DNA of 64,000 bases from JBOHDX01 sp050700835 (GCA_050700835.1 JBOHDX010000148.1:1-64000), one strand, 5' to 3'. Counted from the first letter of the stretch, positions 26,288 to 37,218 are shown. Notes: generated by a model from the letters alone, not told the origin. Numbers and translations: made by a program.

Positions 26288-28873
26288 TCAGCCCTTGGCG
26301 ACGACAGTCAGCTCGTCGGCGTCGCCGAGCCGGTCCACCACGACAGTGTCGCCGTCCCGAACATCACCGGCCAGCAGCGACCTGGCCAACTGGTCACCGA
26401 TGGTGCTCTGCACCAGACGACGCAAGGGCCGCGCGCCGTACGCCGGGTCGTAACCCGTCAGCGCCAGCCACTCACGCGCGGCGTCGCTGACGTCCAGGGT
26501 GATCCGCCGGGTGCTGAGCCGCCTGGCCATCGCATCGACCTGCAGTTCGACGATCCGGGCGAGGTCGGCGGTGTCGAGGGCGTCAAACAGCACGACCTCG
26601 TCGAGCCGGTTGAGGAACTCCGGCTTGAACGACGTGCGCACGACCTCCATGACTGCATCGCGCTTGGCTTCGTCGGTCAGCTTCGGGTCCACCAGGAACA
26701 TCGAACCGAGGTTCGAGGTCAGGATCAGGATCACGTTGCGGAAGTCGACCGTCCTCCCCTGGCCGTCGGTGAGCCGGCCGTCGTCGAGCACCTGCAGCAG
26801 GATGTCGAAGACTTCCGGATGTGCCTTCTCCACCTCGTCCATCAGCACCACGGAGTACGGCCGGCGCCGCACCGCCTCGGTGAGCTGGCCGCCCTCGTCG
26901 TACCCGACATAGCCGGGCGGAGCTCCGACCAGGCGCGCCACTGAGTGCTTCTCGGAGTATTCGCTCATGTCGACGCGGACCATCGCCCGCTCGTCGTCGA
27001 ACAAGAAGTCTGCCAACGCCTTAGCCAGCTCGGTCTTGCCGACCCCGGTGGGGCCAAGGAACAGGAATGAGCCCGTTGGCCTGTCGGGGTCGGAGACACC
27101 TGCCCGGGCGCGACGCACGGCGTCGGACACCACGACCACCGCCGTGCGCTGACCGATCAGCCGCCGCCCGATCTCGTCCTCCATCCGTAGCAGCTTGCCG
27201 GTCTCACCCTCGAGCAAGCGACCTGTTGGGATGCCGGTCCAGGCAGCGATCACCTCGGCGATCTCGTCCGGCCCGACCTCCTCGCGGACCATCGGATCCA
27301 CGGTCGACTCCGCCCGCTGCGCCTCGTCCAGCTCCTTCTCCAAGGCGGGGATCTCCTTGTAGAGAAGGCGACTGGCGTTCTCGAGGTCTCCCTCGCGCTG
27401 GGCTCGGTCGGCCTGCATGCGCAACTCGTCGATGTGCTCCTTGACATCACCGACACGGTTGAGACCCGACTTCTCCTGCTCCCAGCGCGCCTCGAGACTT
27501 CGCAGCTGCTCGGACTTGTCGGCGAGCTCGGCGCGTAGCTTGTCCAGCCGCTCCCGACTCGCCGCGTCGTCCTCGCGGTCGAGGGCGAGCTCCTCCATCT
27601 TCAGCCGGTCGACCGCTCGGCGTAGCTCGTCGATCTCGACCGGACTCGAGTCGATCTCCATGCGCAGGCGTGACCCTGCCTCGTCGACGAGGTCGATCGC
27701 CTTGTCGGGCAGCTGCCGCCCCGGGATGTAGCGCTGGCTCAGCGTGGCGGCCGCGACGAGTGCGGCATCGGAGATGGCCACCTTGTGGTGCGCTTCGTAC
27801 CTCTCCTTGAGGCCGCGCAGAATCGCGATCGTGTCCTCGACACTGGGCTCGCCGACGAACACCTGCTGGAACCGGCGCTCCAAGGCGGGGTCCTTCTCGA
27901 TCCGCTCGCGATACTCGTCGAGAGTGGTGGCACCGATCATCCGCAGCTCGCCGCGGGCCAGCATCGGCTTGAGCATGTTGCCGGCGTCCATGGCGCCCTC
28001 ACCGGACGCGCCGGCGCCGACGACGGTGTGCAGCTCGTCGATGAACGTGATGACCTGACCACCGGACTCCTTGATCTCGTTCAGCACCGCCTTGAGCCGC
28101 TCCTCGAACTCGCCGCGATACTTGGCCCCGGCCACCATGGCGCCGAGATCGAGTGCAATGAGCCTGCGACCGCGCAATGACTCGGGCACGTCGCCGGCCA
28201 CGATGCGTTGCGCCAAGCCCTCGACCACCGCGGTCTTGCCGACCCCGGGGTCGCCGATCAACACCGGGTTGTTCTTGGTACGCCGGCTCAGCACCTGGAC
28301 CACGCGGCGGATCTCCGCGTCGCGCCCGATCACCGGGTCGAGCGAGCCGTCCGCTGCCCGGGCAGTGAGGTCGACGCCGTACTTCTCCAGAGACTTGTAA
28401 GTCCCCTCGGGGTCTGGCGAGGTGATCCGTCCCGAGCCGCGCACCGACCCGAAGGCGGCCCGCAGACCGTCCGCTGTGGCGCCCGACTGGGCGAGCAACT
28501 GCTTCGCGGGGCTGTCGACGGTCGCGATCCCGACGGCGAGATGCTCGGTCGAGACGAACTCGTCGCCTAGCTCCGCTGCGAGGTCTGATGCCCGCTGGAA
28601 CACCTCGAGCACGGCCCGGGAGAACGACGGCGCCTGCACCGAGGTGCCGGCGGCCTTGGGCAGCGACGTCACTTCGGCGTCGACGGCGCCCCTCACCGCG
28701 ACCGCATCCACGCCGGCGGCGTCAAGCAGCGAGGGCACGATGCCGTCGGCCTGGCCCAGCAAGGACTGCAGCAGGTGTGCGGCCCCGACCTGCGGGTTAC
28801 CGGCCGCCGCGGCCTGCTGCACCGCGGATGACACGGCCTGCTGGCTGCGGGTGGTGAGCTTCGAGCTGTCCAT
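26288..28873 (-). CDS. clpB: ATP-dependent chaperone ClpB (Hsp100)
   Basis: An 861-aa disaggregase that works with DnaK/DnaJ/GrpE to recover aggregated proteins. It contains the N-terminal Clp repeats (LTTRSQQAVSSAVQQA...), AAA domain 1 (Walker A GDPGVGKTAV; Walker B ITFIDELHTVVG), the coiled-coil middle domain (ERLDKLRAELADKSEQLRSL), AAA domain 2 (GPTGVGKTELAKAL; VVLMDEVEKAHP), and the C-terminal domain. ATG 28873 is preferred because AGGAGA precedes it; ATG 28900 is upstream in frame. Upstream lies a HAIR-like site (29036-29056), predicting HspR control. Length matches the family. Confidence 0.96.
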   Translation of the reverse strand: MDSSKLTTRSQQAVSSAVQQAAAAGNPQVGAAHLLQSLLGQADGIVPSLLDAAGVDAVAVRGAVDAEVTSLPKAAGTSVQAPSFSRAVLEVFQRASDLAAELGDEFVSTEHLAVGIATVDSPAKQLLAQSGATADGLRAAFGSVRGSGRITSPDPEGTYKSLEKYGVDLTARAADGSLDPVIGRDAEIRRVVQVLSRRTKNNPVLIGDPGVGKTAVVEGLAQRIVAGDVPESLRGRRLIALDLGAMVAGAKYRGEFEERLKAVLNEIKESGGQVITFIDELHTVVGAGASGEGAMDAGNMLKPMLARGELRMIGATTLDEYRERIEKDPALERRFQQVFVGEPSVEDTIAILRGLKERYEAHHKVAISDAALVAAATLSQRYIPGRQLPDKAIDLVDEAGSRLRMEIDSSPVEIDELRRAVDRLKMEELALDREDDAASRERLDKLRAELADKSEQLRSLEARWEQEKSGLNRVGDVKEHIDELRMQADRAQREGDLENASRLLYKEIPALEKELDEAQRAESTVDPMVREEVGPDEIAEVIAAWTGIPTGRLLEGETGKLLRMEDEIGRRLIGQRTAVVVVSDAVRRARAGVSDPDRPTGSFLFLGPTGVGKTELAKALADFLFDDERAMVRVDMSEYSEKHSVARLVGAPPGYVGYDEGGQLTEAVRRRPYSVVLMDEVEKAHPEVFDILLQVLDDGRLTDGQGRTVDFRNVILILTSNLGSMFLVDPKLTDEAKRDAVMEVVRTSFKPEFLNRLDEVVLFDALDTADLARIVELQVDAMARRLSTRRITLDVSDAAREWLALTGYDPAYGARPLRRLVQSTIGDQLARSLLAGDVRDGDTVVVDRLGDADELTVVAKG

Positions 28874-29035
28874 GGGCGTGCGGTCTCCTGTTGGTTCCAT
28901 CGTCGGCCCGTGGTCGGACCAGTGCGACTCCGGGGCGTTGGGGTTCAGCCGGGCTGCGCCGTGCGGCCAGGCTTGGACTGTGCCGGGACGTGGAGCCCAG
29001 CACGTTGTCAGTCTGACGGGTCCAACACCAACGAA

Positions 29036-29056
29036 GTTGAGTGCATTCCGCGCAAC
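29036..29056 (-). promoter_or_regulatory. HAIR-like HspR operator upstream of clpB
   Basis: GTTGAGT-N7-GCGCAAC shares its first half-site and the 7-nt spacing with the dnaK operator at 36990-37010. The second half-site is weaker (GCGCAAC against ACTCAAG). HspR is known to control clpB in streptomycetes and mycobacteria through CTTGAGT-N7-ACTCAAG sites. Confidence 0.6.
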
Positions 29057-29087
29057 CTTCGCCCCTATCGCTCGCCTTCGTGCCCCC

Positions 29088-29146
29088 GCAATTGCGGGAA
29101 TCTGGCTCGATTTTGCCGGGCGATCCAGCCACTTTCCCGCACATGC
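29088..29146. repeat. 59-nt palindromic intergenic repeat, copy 3 of 4
   Basis: The arms GCAATTGCGGGAATCTGG and CCACTTTCCCGCACATGC pair with several mismatches. This copy lies immediately upstream of the clpB operator region and downstream of the lipoprotein gene. Confidence 0.85.
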
Positions 29147-29176
29147 GGGTACGTCCGGGCGGCGGGGCGAGCCCGG

Positions 29177-29602
29177 TCAGGGTTGGCGCCGCACCTGGAC
29201 CTGGCACACCGGGTCGGAGCCCGACGTGACCGGCAGGGCCTTGATCGTGAACGGGGTCGGGTCCCCCGTGCGTATCTGCCGCAGGATTCGCTGCTTGCCC
29301 TGCGGTGCCGGGTCGGCGGCGGTGGACACCACCACCGTCACGCGGTAGTCGCGAGCCTGGGATGTCGGGTTGGTGATCACGCCGGACGCGTTCCACGTGC
29401 CGGCCGCGTCGGGCGCGCAGGCGAAGGCGGACAGGTCCGACGACGAGTTCGGGATCGACGGGGTCGTCGCCGTCGGCGTCTGGGACGAACCGGAAACCGT
29501 CGGGGTCGCGCTGCCGGCGCCGACACCGCAGCCACTGATCACCAAGGTGGCAAGGCAACTGAGCGCCAACCACAGCGGGCCTAAATGCCTGCGACGCGCC
29601 AT
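29177..29602 (-). CDS. Putative lipoprotein, 141 aa
   Basis: The N-terminus MARRRHLGPLWLALSCLATL ends in a lipobox (VISGCG), so the mature protein would begin at Cys about 25 and be lipid-anchored to the outer face of the membrane. A Ser/Thr/Pro-rich linker (GSATPTVSGSSQTPTATTPS) follows, then a small beta-rich domain with two cysteines (FACAPD and PVCQVQVR). The segment GTWNASGVITNPTSQARDY resembles FxLYD-type extracellular domains; that match is tentative. No operon partner is evident. Confidence 0.7.
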   Translation of the reverse strand: MARRRHLGPLWLALSCLATLVISGCGVGAGSATPTVSGSSQTPTATTPSIPNSSSDLSAFACAPDAAGTWNASGVITNPTSQARDYRVTVVVSTAADPAPQGKQRILRQIRTGDPTPFTIKALPVTSGSDPVCQVQVRRQP

Positions 29603-29633
29603 GCGCCCATCTCATCACGGCTCCACGAGCAAG

Positions 29634-29707
29634 CCGAGCAACCCGCGCGGCGAGCCTCGAGACGTCGCGGCAAACCGAGCAACCCGCGCGGCGAGCCCCG
29701 AGACGTC
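29634..29707. repeat. Two direct copies of a 33-nt sequence at the end of the acyltransferase gene
   Basis: 29634-29666 and 29675-29707 are identical except for one base (CTCGAGAC versus CCCGAGAC), 41 nt apart, each starting CCGAGCAACCCGCGCGGCGA. The second copy runs into the stop codon of the acyltransferase gene on the minus strand. Confidence 0.85.
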
Positions 29708-31739
29708 AGTGTGTCGGCGAGGTCTGGGCGGTACAGGTCGCCGCGAGCGCCGCATCGAGCACGGATGCGTACACGTCTCCGCCCTGCGGGTTGGGGTGGA
29801 TCTCGTCGCTGGCCAGCAGGTCCGGATGGCCCGAGATCGCGGCGTTCCAGTCCGCCACGACCACGCGTCTCCAATCGGCTGCGACCGTGTCCAGCGCGGC
29901 GTTGACCTGACCTTGCCAGGAGCGCGTGGGCACGTGGCTCGTCACGAGCACCACCCGGCGGCTCGGCCCGAGGCCGTGGACGAGCATCTGCAGGTCGCTG
30001 AGGGGAAACGGGCCGTTCGTTCCCGCGCCGATCACCACGACCGGGCGGAGCCTGCCGTGCCGCAGCGCCGCCCGAATCGCGGCGTCGATGTCGGCGAACT
30101 GGGCGCCGACGGTCGCGGTGATGTCGATGTGTGGCATTGCCGCGAGCAGAGCAGGCGCGGACGCCACCATCACGGAGTCGCCGAAGGCGCTCACGAGCGA
30201 ACCGTCGTGGACACCCGAGCACGCAATGCCCGTCGTCCTCGAAACGGTGGTTCCGGTGCCGTGGTGCCGAGGGTGGCGGCGTACCCCGTGCGGCCCGGCC
30301 TTGCGGCCGGCGTGGTGCCCGCGCTGCCCGAGGTGCCCGGGCCGTCGGCCACCGGACTTCAGATGACCGACGGACGGGCCACGCCCCCCAGGGGTGGTCG
30401 TCGGGTTGGTGGTCGGCGACACCTGCGTGGGCGGCCGCACCGATGGCGGCGGCTGGTCGTGAACTGCGTCGTGGGCGCGTGCCAGCGCTGCTTCACCGGC
30501 TTGCAGATAGCCGTTCACGTCGGTCTGCGCGGGGTGCGCGGTAAGGGCGCCGCAGGCCATCACCATCGGCAGCGCGACGGCAGTCACCACACCGGCGCGC
30601 AGGCTCGGCCGAGTCAACGAGCGCCAGGAGGTACGGGCCAACTGGGTCGCGCCGCGCAGGCCGTACATCCGGATGGGCATCTCGACGAACCGGTACGACA
30701 GCTGCGCCGCGAGCACGGCCAGGGCAACGGCCCCCGCTCGACCGGCCACGTCGTCACCACTCACCCTGGTGAGCAGCACCAGCAGCGGCCAGTGCCACAG
30801 ATAGATGCCATAGGACCGGGTCCCGATCCACGCCAACGGGCGCATCCCGAGCACCCGGGAAAGCCAGCCGGGCGCCAGGACGACGGCCACCACGACGGCG
30901 GTCGCCAACGACACCAGGAGCAGTCCGCCACGGTAGGTCCACCAGGAGTCCAGCGCCATCGTGGCGGCCGCCGCCACCACGGCCGCCAGGCCGGTCACAC
31001 CGGCGACACCGCGCCAGCCGGGGGCTCGCCGCGCACCGTCCGGCTGAGCCAGCCCGCTCATGGCCAGCAGTGCTCCCACCAACAGCCCGAACGAGTGGCT
31101 GTCGGTCCCTTCGTACGCCCTGGTGGCGTCACCGGAACCGGGCGCGGTGAGCGCCATCGCGATGACCGAGCCGACTGCCAGCAGACCGACCAGCGCCAGG
31201 TCGGGCCGTCGGGCCAGCGGGACCCGCGACCCGACATGACGCCTCGCCGCCGCGGCCAGCACGAGGATGCCGACGAGCAGGATCGGCCACACGAGGTAGA
31301 ACTGCTCCTCGACGGCCAACGACCACAGGTGGGTGAAGACCGACGGCTCCTGCCGGTCTGCGTAGGGAAGCCCGGCGCCGATCTGCACCCAGTTGCTGGA
31401 CCAGGTGAAGGCACCGAGAACCGCCCGGCGCAGCCCGATGCCGGTGCCGGCGCCGACCACGAGAGTCGCTGCGCAGACCACCGCGACCATGACGATCACG
31501 GCCGGGGCGAGCCGGCGGACCCGGCGCCGCCAGAAGCGCAGGAGGTCGAGTCGTCCGTCGCGTCGGCCCTCAGCAAGAAGCAGGGAGGTGATCAGGAACC
31601 CGCTGAGCACGAAGAAGACGTCGACGCCGACGTAGCCACCAGTCAGCCACGGGATCCCGCAGTGGTAGCCGACGACCAGCCCGACGGCGACGGCGCGCAG
31701 ACCGTCGAGGGCCGGAAGGTGGCGAGCGGACGACGACAC
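29706..31739 (-). CDS. Acyltransferase 3 (OafA/YrhL) with C-terminal SGNH domain
   Basis: A 677-aa membrane acyltransferase. N-terminal AT3 domain: LPALDGLRAVAVGLVVGYH and YVGVDVFFVLSGFLIT, the RRxRR basic motif (FWRRRVRRLAPA), and the FTHLWSLAVEEQFYLVWPIL signature, with roughly ten helices. A low-complexity region (about 450-500) leads to an extracytoplasmic SGNH hydrolase-like domain with block I GDSVMVAS, GAGTNGPF, and the catalytic D-x-x-H in SDEIHPNPQGGD. Such proteins O-acetylate cell-surface polysaccharides or peptidoglycan. The acceptor is unknown. It lies downstream of the GDPD gene on the same strand. Confidence 0.87.
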   Translation of the reverse strand: MSSSARHLPALDGLRAVAVGLVVGYHCGIPWLTGGYVGVDVFFVLSGFLITSLLLAEGRRDGRLDLLRFWRRRVRRLAPAVIVMVAVVCAATLVVGAGTGIGLRRAVLGAFTWSSNWVQIGAGLPYADRQEPSVFTHLWSLAVEEQFYLVWPILLVGILVLAAAARRHVGSRVPLARRPDLALVGLLAVGSVIAMALTAPGSGDATRAYEGTDSHSFGLLVGALLAMSGLAQPDGARRAPGWRGVAGVTGLAAVVAAAATMALDSWWTYRGGLLLVSLATAVVVAVVLAPGWLSRVLGMRPLAWIGTRSYGIYLWHWPLLVLLTRVSGDDVAGRAGAVALAVLAAQLSYRFVEMPIRMYGLRGATQLARTSWRSLTRPSLRAGVVTAVALPMVMACGALTAHPAQTDVNGYLQAGEAALARAHDAVHDQPPPSVRPPTQVSPTTNPTTTPGGRGPSVGHLKSGGRRPGHLGQRGHHAGRKAGPHGVRRHPRHHGTGTTVSRTTGIACSGVHDGSLVSAFGDSVMVASAPALLAAMPHIDITATVGAQFADIDAAIRAALRHGRLRPVVVIGAGTNGPFPLSDLQMLVHGLGPSRRVVLVTSHVPTRSWQGQVNAALDTVAADWRRVVVADWNAAISGHPDLLASDEIHPNPQGGDVYASVLDAALAATCTAQTSPTH

Positions 31740-31828
31740 GGAGTCCCCCGTAGGGCTCGAAGCGGGCCTGCGCTGACGTCACCAGGACGCCTGTCTCGAC
31801 GGTACGGTTGCCCGAGCCCGTGGACGTG

Positions 31829-32629
31829 TCAGCGCGCCGGAACGGTCGGCAGATCGACGGAAGTCGTTCGCGCGGCCAGCGCCCGGTCGGGATAGTTGCT
31901 GGTGACCATCCAGACCCTCGGGTCGACCATCCATCGCGCCAGCGGGCGTCGGGCATCGACGGTCCAGACCAGCAGCGGCAACCGGTGACGGGAGGCATAC
32001 CGCGCCACGGCGAGCCTCGCCACCAGCCGGTGGGCCGACAAGGCGTTGGCCCGGGTGTGTCGCAGCCGGCGCCCCGGGAAGAGGTCGCCGCACAAAACCT
32101 TGAGTGATGCGGGCGGAGATCCCTGCCACAGGCTGTGTCCGACGGACAGCCCGACCAACATCTGGGGAGCCTCCTGCCGGGACCACGCCCGGACGGCGCG
32201 CGCCTTGCGATCACCGCACGTGACGATCACACCGGCCGCCCCCATCGCGCCGACGATCTCGCGGCAAGCCTCGACTTCGTACGTGCTCTCCGGATCGGCG
32301 TAGGCGGCGCGTGAGGAGCCGAACTTGAGGTCGACGTGCGCCTTGATCCGACCCTGCATGGCGGCCAGCGCCTCCCGCAGGAGGGGTACGTCGGGCCGCA
32401 TCGCGCGTACCTGGTCGCTCGTCATGGTCGGGATCGGCGCACGTGCGCCCTCCGCCACGAGATCGCTGTCATGGTGGAGCACGAAGACTCCGTCACGGCA
32501 TCGTTGGACGTCGATCTCGACGTAGTCGGCTCCGACGTGGATCGCATGCTGAATGCCCCGCAGTGTGTTCTGCAGCGCGTGGTCGCGACCGACACCGCCT
32601 CGGTGCGCGGACACGAGTACGCGATGCAT
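31829..32629 (-). CDS. Glycerophosphodiester phosphodiesterase family protein
   Basis: A 266-aa TIM-barrel GDPD. Catalytic motifs: HRGG in VLVSAHRGGVGRDHALQNT, and the metal/catalytic E-x-D...H set in YVEIDVQRCRDGVFVLHHDS; KAHVDLKF supplies further active-site residues. The predicted reaction is hydrolysis of glycerophosphodiesters to glycerol 3-phosphate and an alcohol. ATG 32629 is chosen because GGAGA is well spaced upstream; ATG 32656, which would overlap the hspR stop, is also possible. Its position right after hspR on the same strand suggests it is transcribed with the heat-shock operon. No signal peptide, so probably cytoplasmic. Confidence 0.87.
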   Translation of the reverse strand: MHRVLVSAHRGGVGRDHALQNTLRGIQHAIHVGADYVEIDVQRCRDGVFVLHHDSDLVAEGARAPIPTMTSDQVRAMRPDVPLLREALAAMQGRIKAHVDLKFGSSRAAYADPESTYEVEACREIVGAMGAAGVIVTCGDRKARAVRAWSRQEAPQMLVGLSVGHSLWQGSPPASLKVLCGDLFPGRRLRHTRANALSAHRLVARLAVARYASRHRLPLLVWTVDARRPLARWMVDPRVWMVTSNYPDRALAARTTSVDLPTVPAR

Positions 32630-32655
32630 GCGTCGATCTCCGCGGGACCAGGCCA

Positions 32656-33051
32656 TCAACGCCGACGGCGCCAGACCATCATCTGCTGCGAGCCGGAGAC
32701 CGGGACCGGAAGGTTCGGCGTGGCCGCGAGCGCAGTGTGGGCGGCGTCGAGCTCGGTCAGCAGCTCGGTGACCCGCCCCTGCAGCGCCGCCACCTGATGC
32801 TCGAGCTCGAGCACCCGGCGCACACCTTCGAGACCGAGACCTTCGGCGGTGAGCCGGGCGACCTCGCGCAGCAGCTCGATGTCGTGCAGCGAGTAGCGTC
32901 GGCCGCCGCCTCCGGTGCGGCCGGGGGACACCAGCCCCAGTCGGTCGTAGGTGCGAAGCGTCTGGGGATGCATGCCGGTCAGCTGTGCGGCCACGCTGAT
33001 CACATAGACCGGGCTGTCCGGGCCGTGTGGCTCGAAACGGGGAGTGGTCAT
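32656..33051 (-). CDS. hspR: Heat-shock repressor HspR (MerR family)
   Basis: A 131-aa MerR-type regulator. N-terminal SPVYVISVAAQLTGMHPQTL then TYDRLGLVSPGRTGGGGRRY is the HspR DNA-binding region, followed by a dimerisation coiled coil (RRVLELEHQVAALQGRVTEL). In actinobacteria HspR represses the dnaK operon and clpB by binding HAIR boxes, aided by DnaK as co-repressor. The start ATG 33051 lies one base after the dnaJ stop; an in-frame GTG at 33060 would overlap. Both predicted target promoters in this window have HAIR-like sites. Confidence 0.93.
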   Translation of the reverse strand: MTTPRFEPHGPDSPVYVISVAAQLTGMHPQTLRTYDRLGLVSPGRTGGGGRRYSLHDIELLREVARLTAEGLGLEGVRRVLELEHQVAALQGRVTELLTELDAAHTALAATPNLPVPVSGSQQMMVWRRRR

Positions 33052-33052
33052 G

Positions 33053-34186
33053 TCAGGCACCCGTCGACAACATCGCGGCTCTCGGGTCGTCGCCGCCGCG
33101 AGCGGCGCGGTAGGCCTCGACCGCGGATGCGGCGTCGTCGGACATCGCCGACGGCACCTGCACGTCGACGGTCACGAGCATGTCCGCGCGGATCCCGTCC
33201 TTGCGGCGAACGCCCTTGCCACGCACACGGAACGTCCGGCCGTTCGGAGTGCCGGGCGGGACCTTCAAAGACACCGGCCCGGCGTCGATGGTCGGCACCT
33301 TGATGGTGGCGCCGAGCGCCGCCTCGTCGAAGGTCACCGGGACGGTGATCGTGAGGTTGTCGCCGCTGCGACCGAACCACTTGTGGTCGCCGACGTGGAC
33401 GGTGACATAGAGGTCGCCGGATGGGCCCCCACGCTCGCCGGCCGCTCCCTTGCCGCGCAGCCTTATCCGCTGGGCGTCCTTGACCCCTGCGGGGATGCGC
33501 ACCTGCATGGTGCGGCTGGAGCTGCCCCGACCCGACCCGTGGCAGGTCGGGCACGGGTCGTCGACGACCAGACCGCGCCCATGGCACTCGGTGCAGGGCT
33601 CGGTCATGGCGAACAGCCCGCCGGAGGCACCGGTCTGCATGCCGGTGCCTTCACACTTCGGGCACACCCGCGGCACCGTGCCGGCGCGGGCGCCGGTGCC
33701 GTGGCAGGAGGGACACGGCTCGTCACTGGTCATGCGCAGAGGAACCGTGACCCCCGACACCGACTGGTCGAAGCTGATCCGGGCCTCGGTCTCGACGTCC
33801 GCGCCGCGGCGTCCGGGTGACGTCGTGCGGGTACGTGCGCCCCCCGACCCACCACGGAAGATCCCGTCGAACAGGTCGGAGAAGTCGAACTGCATCCCGC
33901 CACCGCTGGTGCCGCCGCCGCCGGGGAAGTGGAAGCCTCCGGGGACGCTGCCGAAGGCGGAGCGCTGCTCGTCGTACTCCTTGCGCTTGTCGGCCGACGA
34001 CAGGACCGCGTAGGCCTCGGACACTTCCTTGAACCGCTCCTCCGCCTTGGTGTCTCCGGGGTGGGAGTCGGGGTGGTTCTCGCGGGCCAGCTTGCGGTAG
34101 GCCTTCTTGACGTCCGACGCCGATGCGTCCTTGGCGACACCGAGCACCTTGTAGAAGTCCTTTGTCACCCAGTCACTGCTGGCCAC
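33053..34186 (-). CDS. dnaJ: Chaperone DnaJ (Hsp40)
   Basis: A 377-aa type I J-protein. The J domain (residues about 8-75) holds the HPD motif in RENHPDSHPG. A Gly/Phe-rich linker (SVPGGFHFPGGGGTSGGGMQ) follows, then four CxxCxGxG zinc motifs (CPSCHGTG, CPKCEGTG, CTECHGRG, CPTCHGSG), and the C-terminal substrate-binding domain. It stimulates DnaK ATPase and delivers substrates. The N-terminus MASSDWVTKDFYKVLGV resembles the DnaJ1 form that sits in dnaK operons. Only 39 nt separate it from grpE. Confidence 0.95.
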   Translation of the reverse strand: MASSDWVTKDFYKVLGVAKDASASDVKKAYRKLARENHPDSHPGDTKAEERFKEVSEAYAVLSSADKRKEYDEQRSAFGSVPGGFHFPGGGGTSGGGMQFDFSDLFDGIFRGGSGGARTRTTSPGRRGADVETEARISFDQSVSGVTVPLRMTSDEPCPSCHGTGARAGTVPRVCPKCEGTGMQTGASGGLFAMTEPCTECHGRGLVVDDPCPTCHGSGRGSSSRTMQVRIPAGVKDAQRIRLRGKGAAGERGGPSGDLYVTVHVGDHKWFGRSGDNLTITVPVTFDEAALGATIKVPTIDAGPVSLKVPPGTPNGRTFRVRGKGVRRKDGIRADMLVTVDVQVPSAMSDDAASAVEAYRAARGGDDPRAAMLSTGA

Positions 34187-34225
34187 GCGTTCACCTCCTC
34201 CGGGAGTGTGCGGTCGGTCCGACGG

Positions 34226-34986
34226 TCACTGCGCCGGGGTGTCGGGACCGTCGGTCCCAGGGCCGGCCGCAGTGTCGCCCGCAGCGTTGCCCGCCGGGGC
34301 GCCCGCAGTATCGCCCGCCGGGCCGGCCGCAGTATCGCCCGCCGGGTCGGATCCCGGCCGAGCGCCCGGCTCGGGCTCGGCCTGGTGGGCCGGCTCCAGC
34401 ACCGCGACCCGGGCGGGGCGGATCACCCGGTCACCGACGCGGTAGCCGGTCTGCAGGATGGTCTGTGCCACGGGCCCGGCGAGCTCGGACTCCTCGTCGG
34501 CATAGGCGTGCATGAGCGCCTCGTGCACATGCGGGTCGAACGCGTCGCCGGGCGCACCGAACCGGGTCAGCCCGTGCGTGGCCAGGATCCGCTCCAAGGA
34601 GTCCGCGACCGCTTTGAAGCCACCCTCGAGCTGGCCGTGGTCTCGCGCCCGGTCCAGGTCGTCGAGCACCGGCAACAACGCGGTGAGCACGCTCGCGGCA
34701 GCGCTCGCCCGGACGACTTCCCGGTCACGGTCCACCCGGCGCTTGTAGTTGAGGTACTCCGCCTGCAGGCGTTGCAGATCTGCGGTCCGCTCGGCGAGCT
34801 GGGTACGCACGGTCGCGAGCTCGTCCGTGTCGGCCGGTGTGCTCTGGTCGCCGGGCGCCGGTCCGGCGGCCGCAGTCTCCCGCGGCTCCCGGACCGCGCC
34901 GGTCTCGGGGTCGAGCCGACGCCGGTCACGGACGACCGGCCCCTGCGGCTCCTCCACGGAACTCGGCTCCGACGGGGCGTGTGGAC

Positions 34987-34990
<4 letters not shown>
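34226..34990 (-). CDS. grpE: Nucleotide exchange factor GrpE with long C-terminal tail
   Basis: A 254-aa protein. The coiled coil (VRTQLAERTADLQRLQAEYL) and head domain (VLDDLDRARDHGQLEGGFKA; FDPHVHEALMHAYADEES; GYRVGDRVIRPARVAV) are standard GrpE, the ADP/ATP exchange factor for DnaK. After about residue 200 the chain continues with ~50 residues of Ala/Gly/Pro-rich repeats (PAGDTAAGPAGDTAGAPAGN), encoded by imperfect tandem DNA repeats, which is unusual. It starts at GTG 34990, overlapping the dnaK stop (GTGA), so it is translationally coupled to dnaK. Confidence 0.93.
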
Positions 34991-36831
<1,841 letters not shown>

Positions 36832-36980
36832 GGGTGTGCCTCCTGATCTTGGCCGCTCGTGGCGGCATCGTTGCGGGCTGGTCTCCGGTGTGCCGGGACC
36901 GGGAGTGAGGGTCTGGGCGGGGTGCGACGACGAGCTCGGTCGCCTCCCTGAGCACCAGTCTGGCGGGTGCCAGGCTGACG

Positions 36981-37010
36981 ATCAAATCAGTTGAGTCTGA
37001 CAGGCTCAAC
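36981..37010 (-). promoter_or_regulatory. dnaK promoter with HspR (HAIR) operator
   Basis: The inverted repeat GTTGAGT-CTGACAG-GCTCAAC (36990-37010) fits the HAIR consensus CTTGAGT-N7-ACTCAAG at most positions with the exact 7-nt spacing. On the minus strand TTGAGC (37004-37009) and TTTGAT (36981-36986) are 17 nt apart and make a plausible -35/-10 pair, so the operator sits inside the promoter and HspR binding would block RNA polymerase. Confidence 0.75.
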
Positions 37011-37073
37011 CTGGCGCCGGGCGACGATGTTCCCGGCGACGCCCGGCTGCCCGCGTGACGCCCCTCACCCGGC

Positions 37074-37132
37074 GCAATTGCGGGAAAGTGGCTCGGATTC
37101 GGCCTTCGAGACGACCACTTTCCCGCAATCGC
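37074..37132. repeat. 59-nt palindromic intergenic repeat, copy 4 of 4
   Basis: GCAATTGCGGGAAAGTGG (37074-37091) pairs with CCACTTTCCCGCAATCGC with one mismatch. It lies between the end of the ecfT gene and the dnaK promoter, close to the HspR operator, as does the clpB-side copy. Confidence 0.9.
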
Positions 37133-37218
37133 GGGCAGGGGGGCCCTCCACGGTACGGCTGGCGAGTAGAGCCACGGCGTGGGAGTGCCGCGTGCCGCGT
37201 GCCGCGCGCGGACCCAGG

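Larger units (their letters stand above)
28874..29176. other. clpB upstream region
   Basis: This 303-nt stretch holds a HAIR-like inverted repeat (29036-29056) and one copy of the 59-nt palindromic repeat (29088-29146). No open frame with protein character was found in it. Confidence 0.6.
36832..37218. other. dnaK leader and upstream intergenic region
   Basis: This 387-nt stretch contains the AGGAGG ribosome binding site of dnaK, a ~150-nt leader, the HspR operator/promoter (36981-37010) and a 59-nt palindromic repeat (37074-37132). Nothing protein-like was seen in it. Confidence 0.6.
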
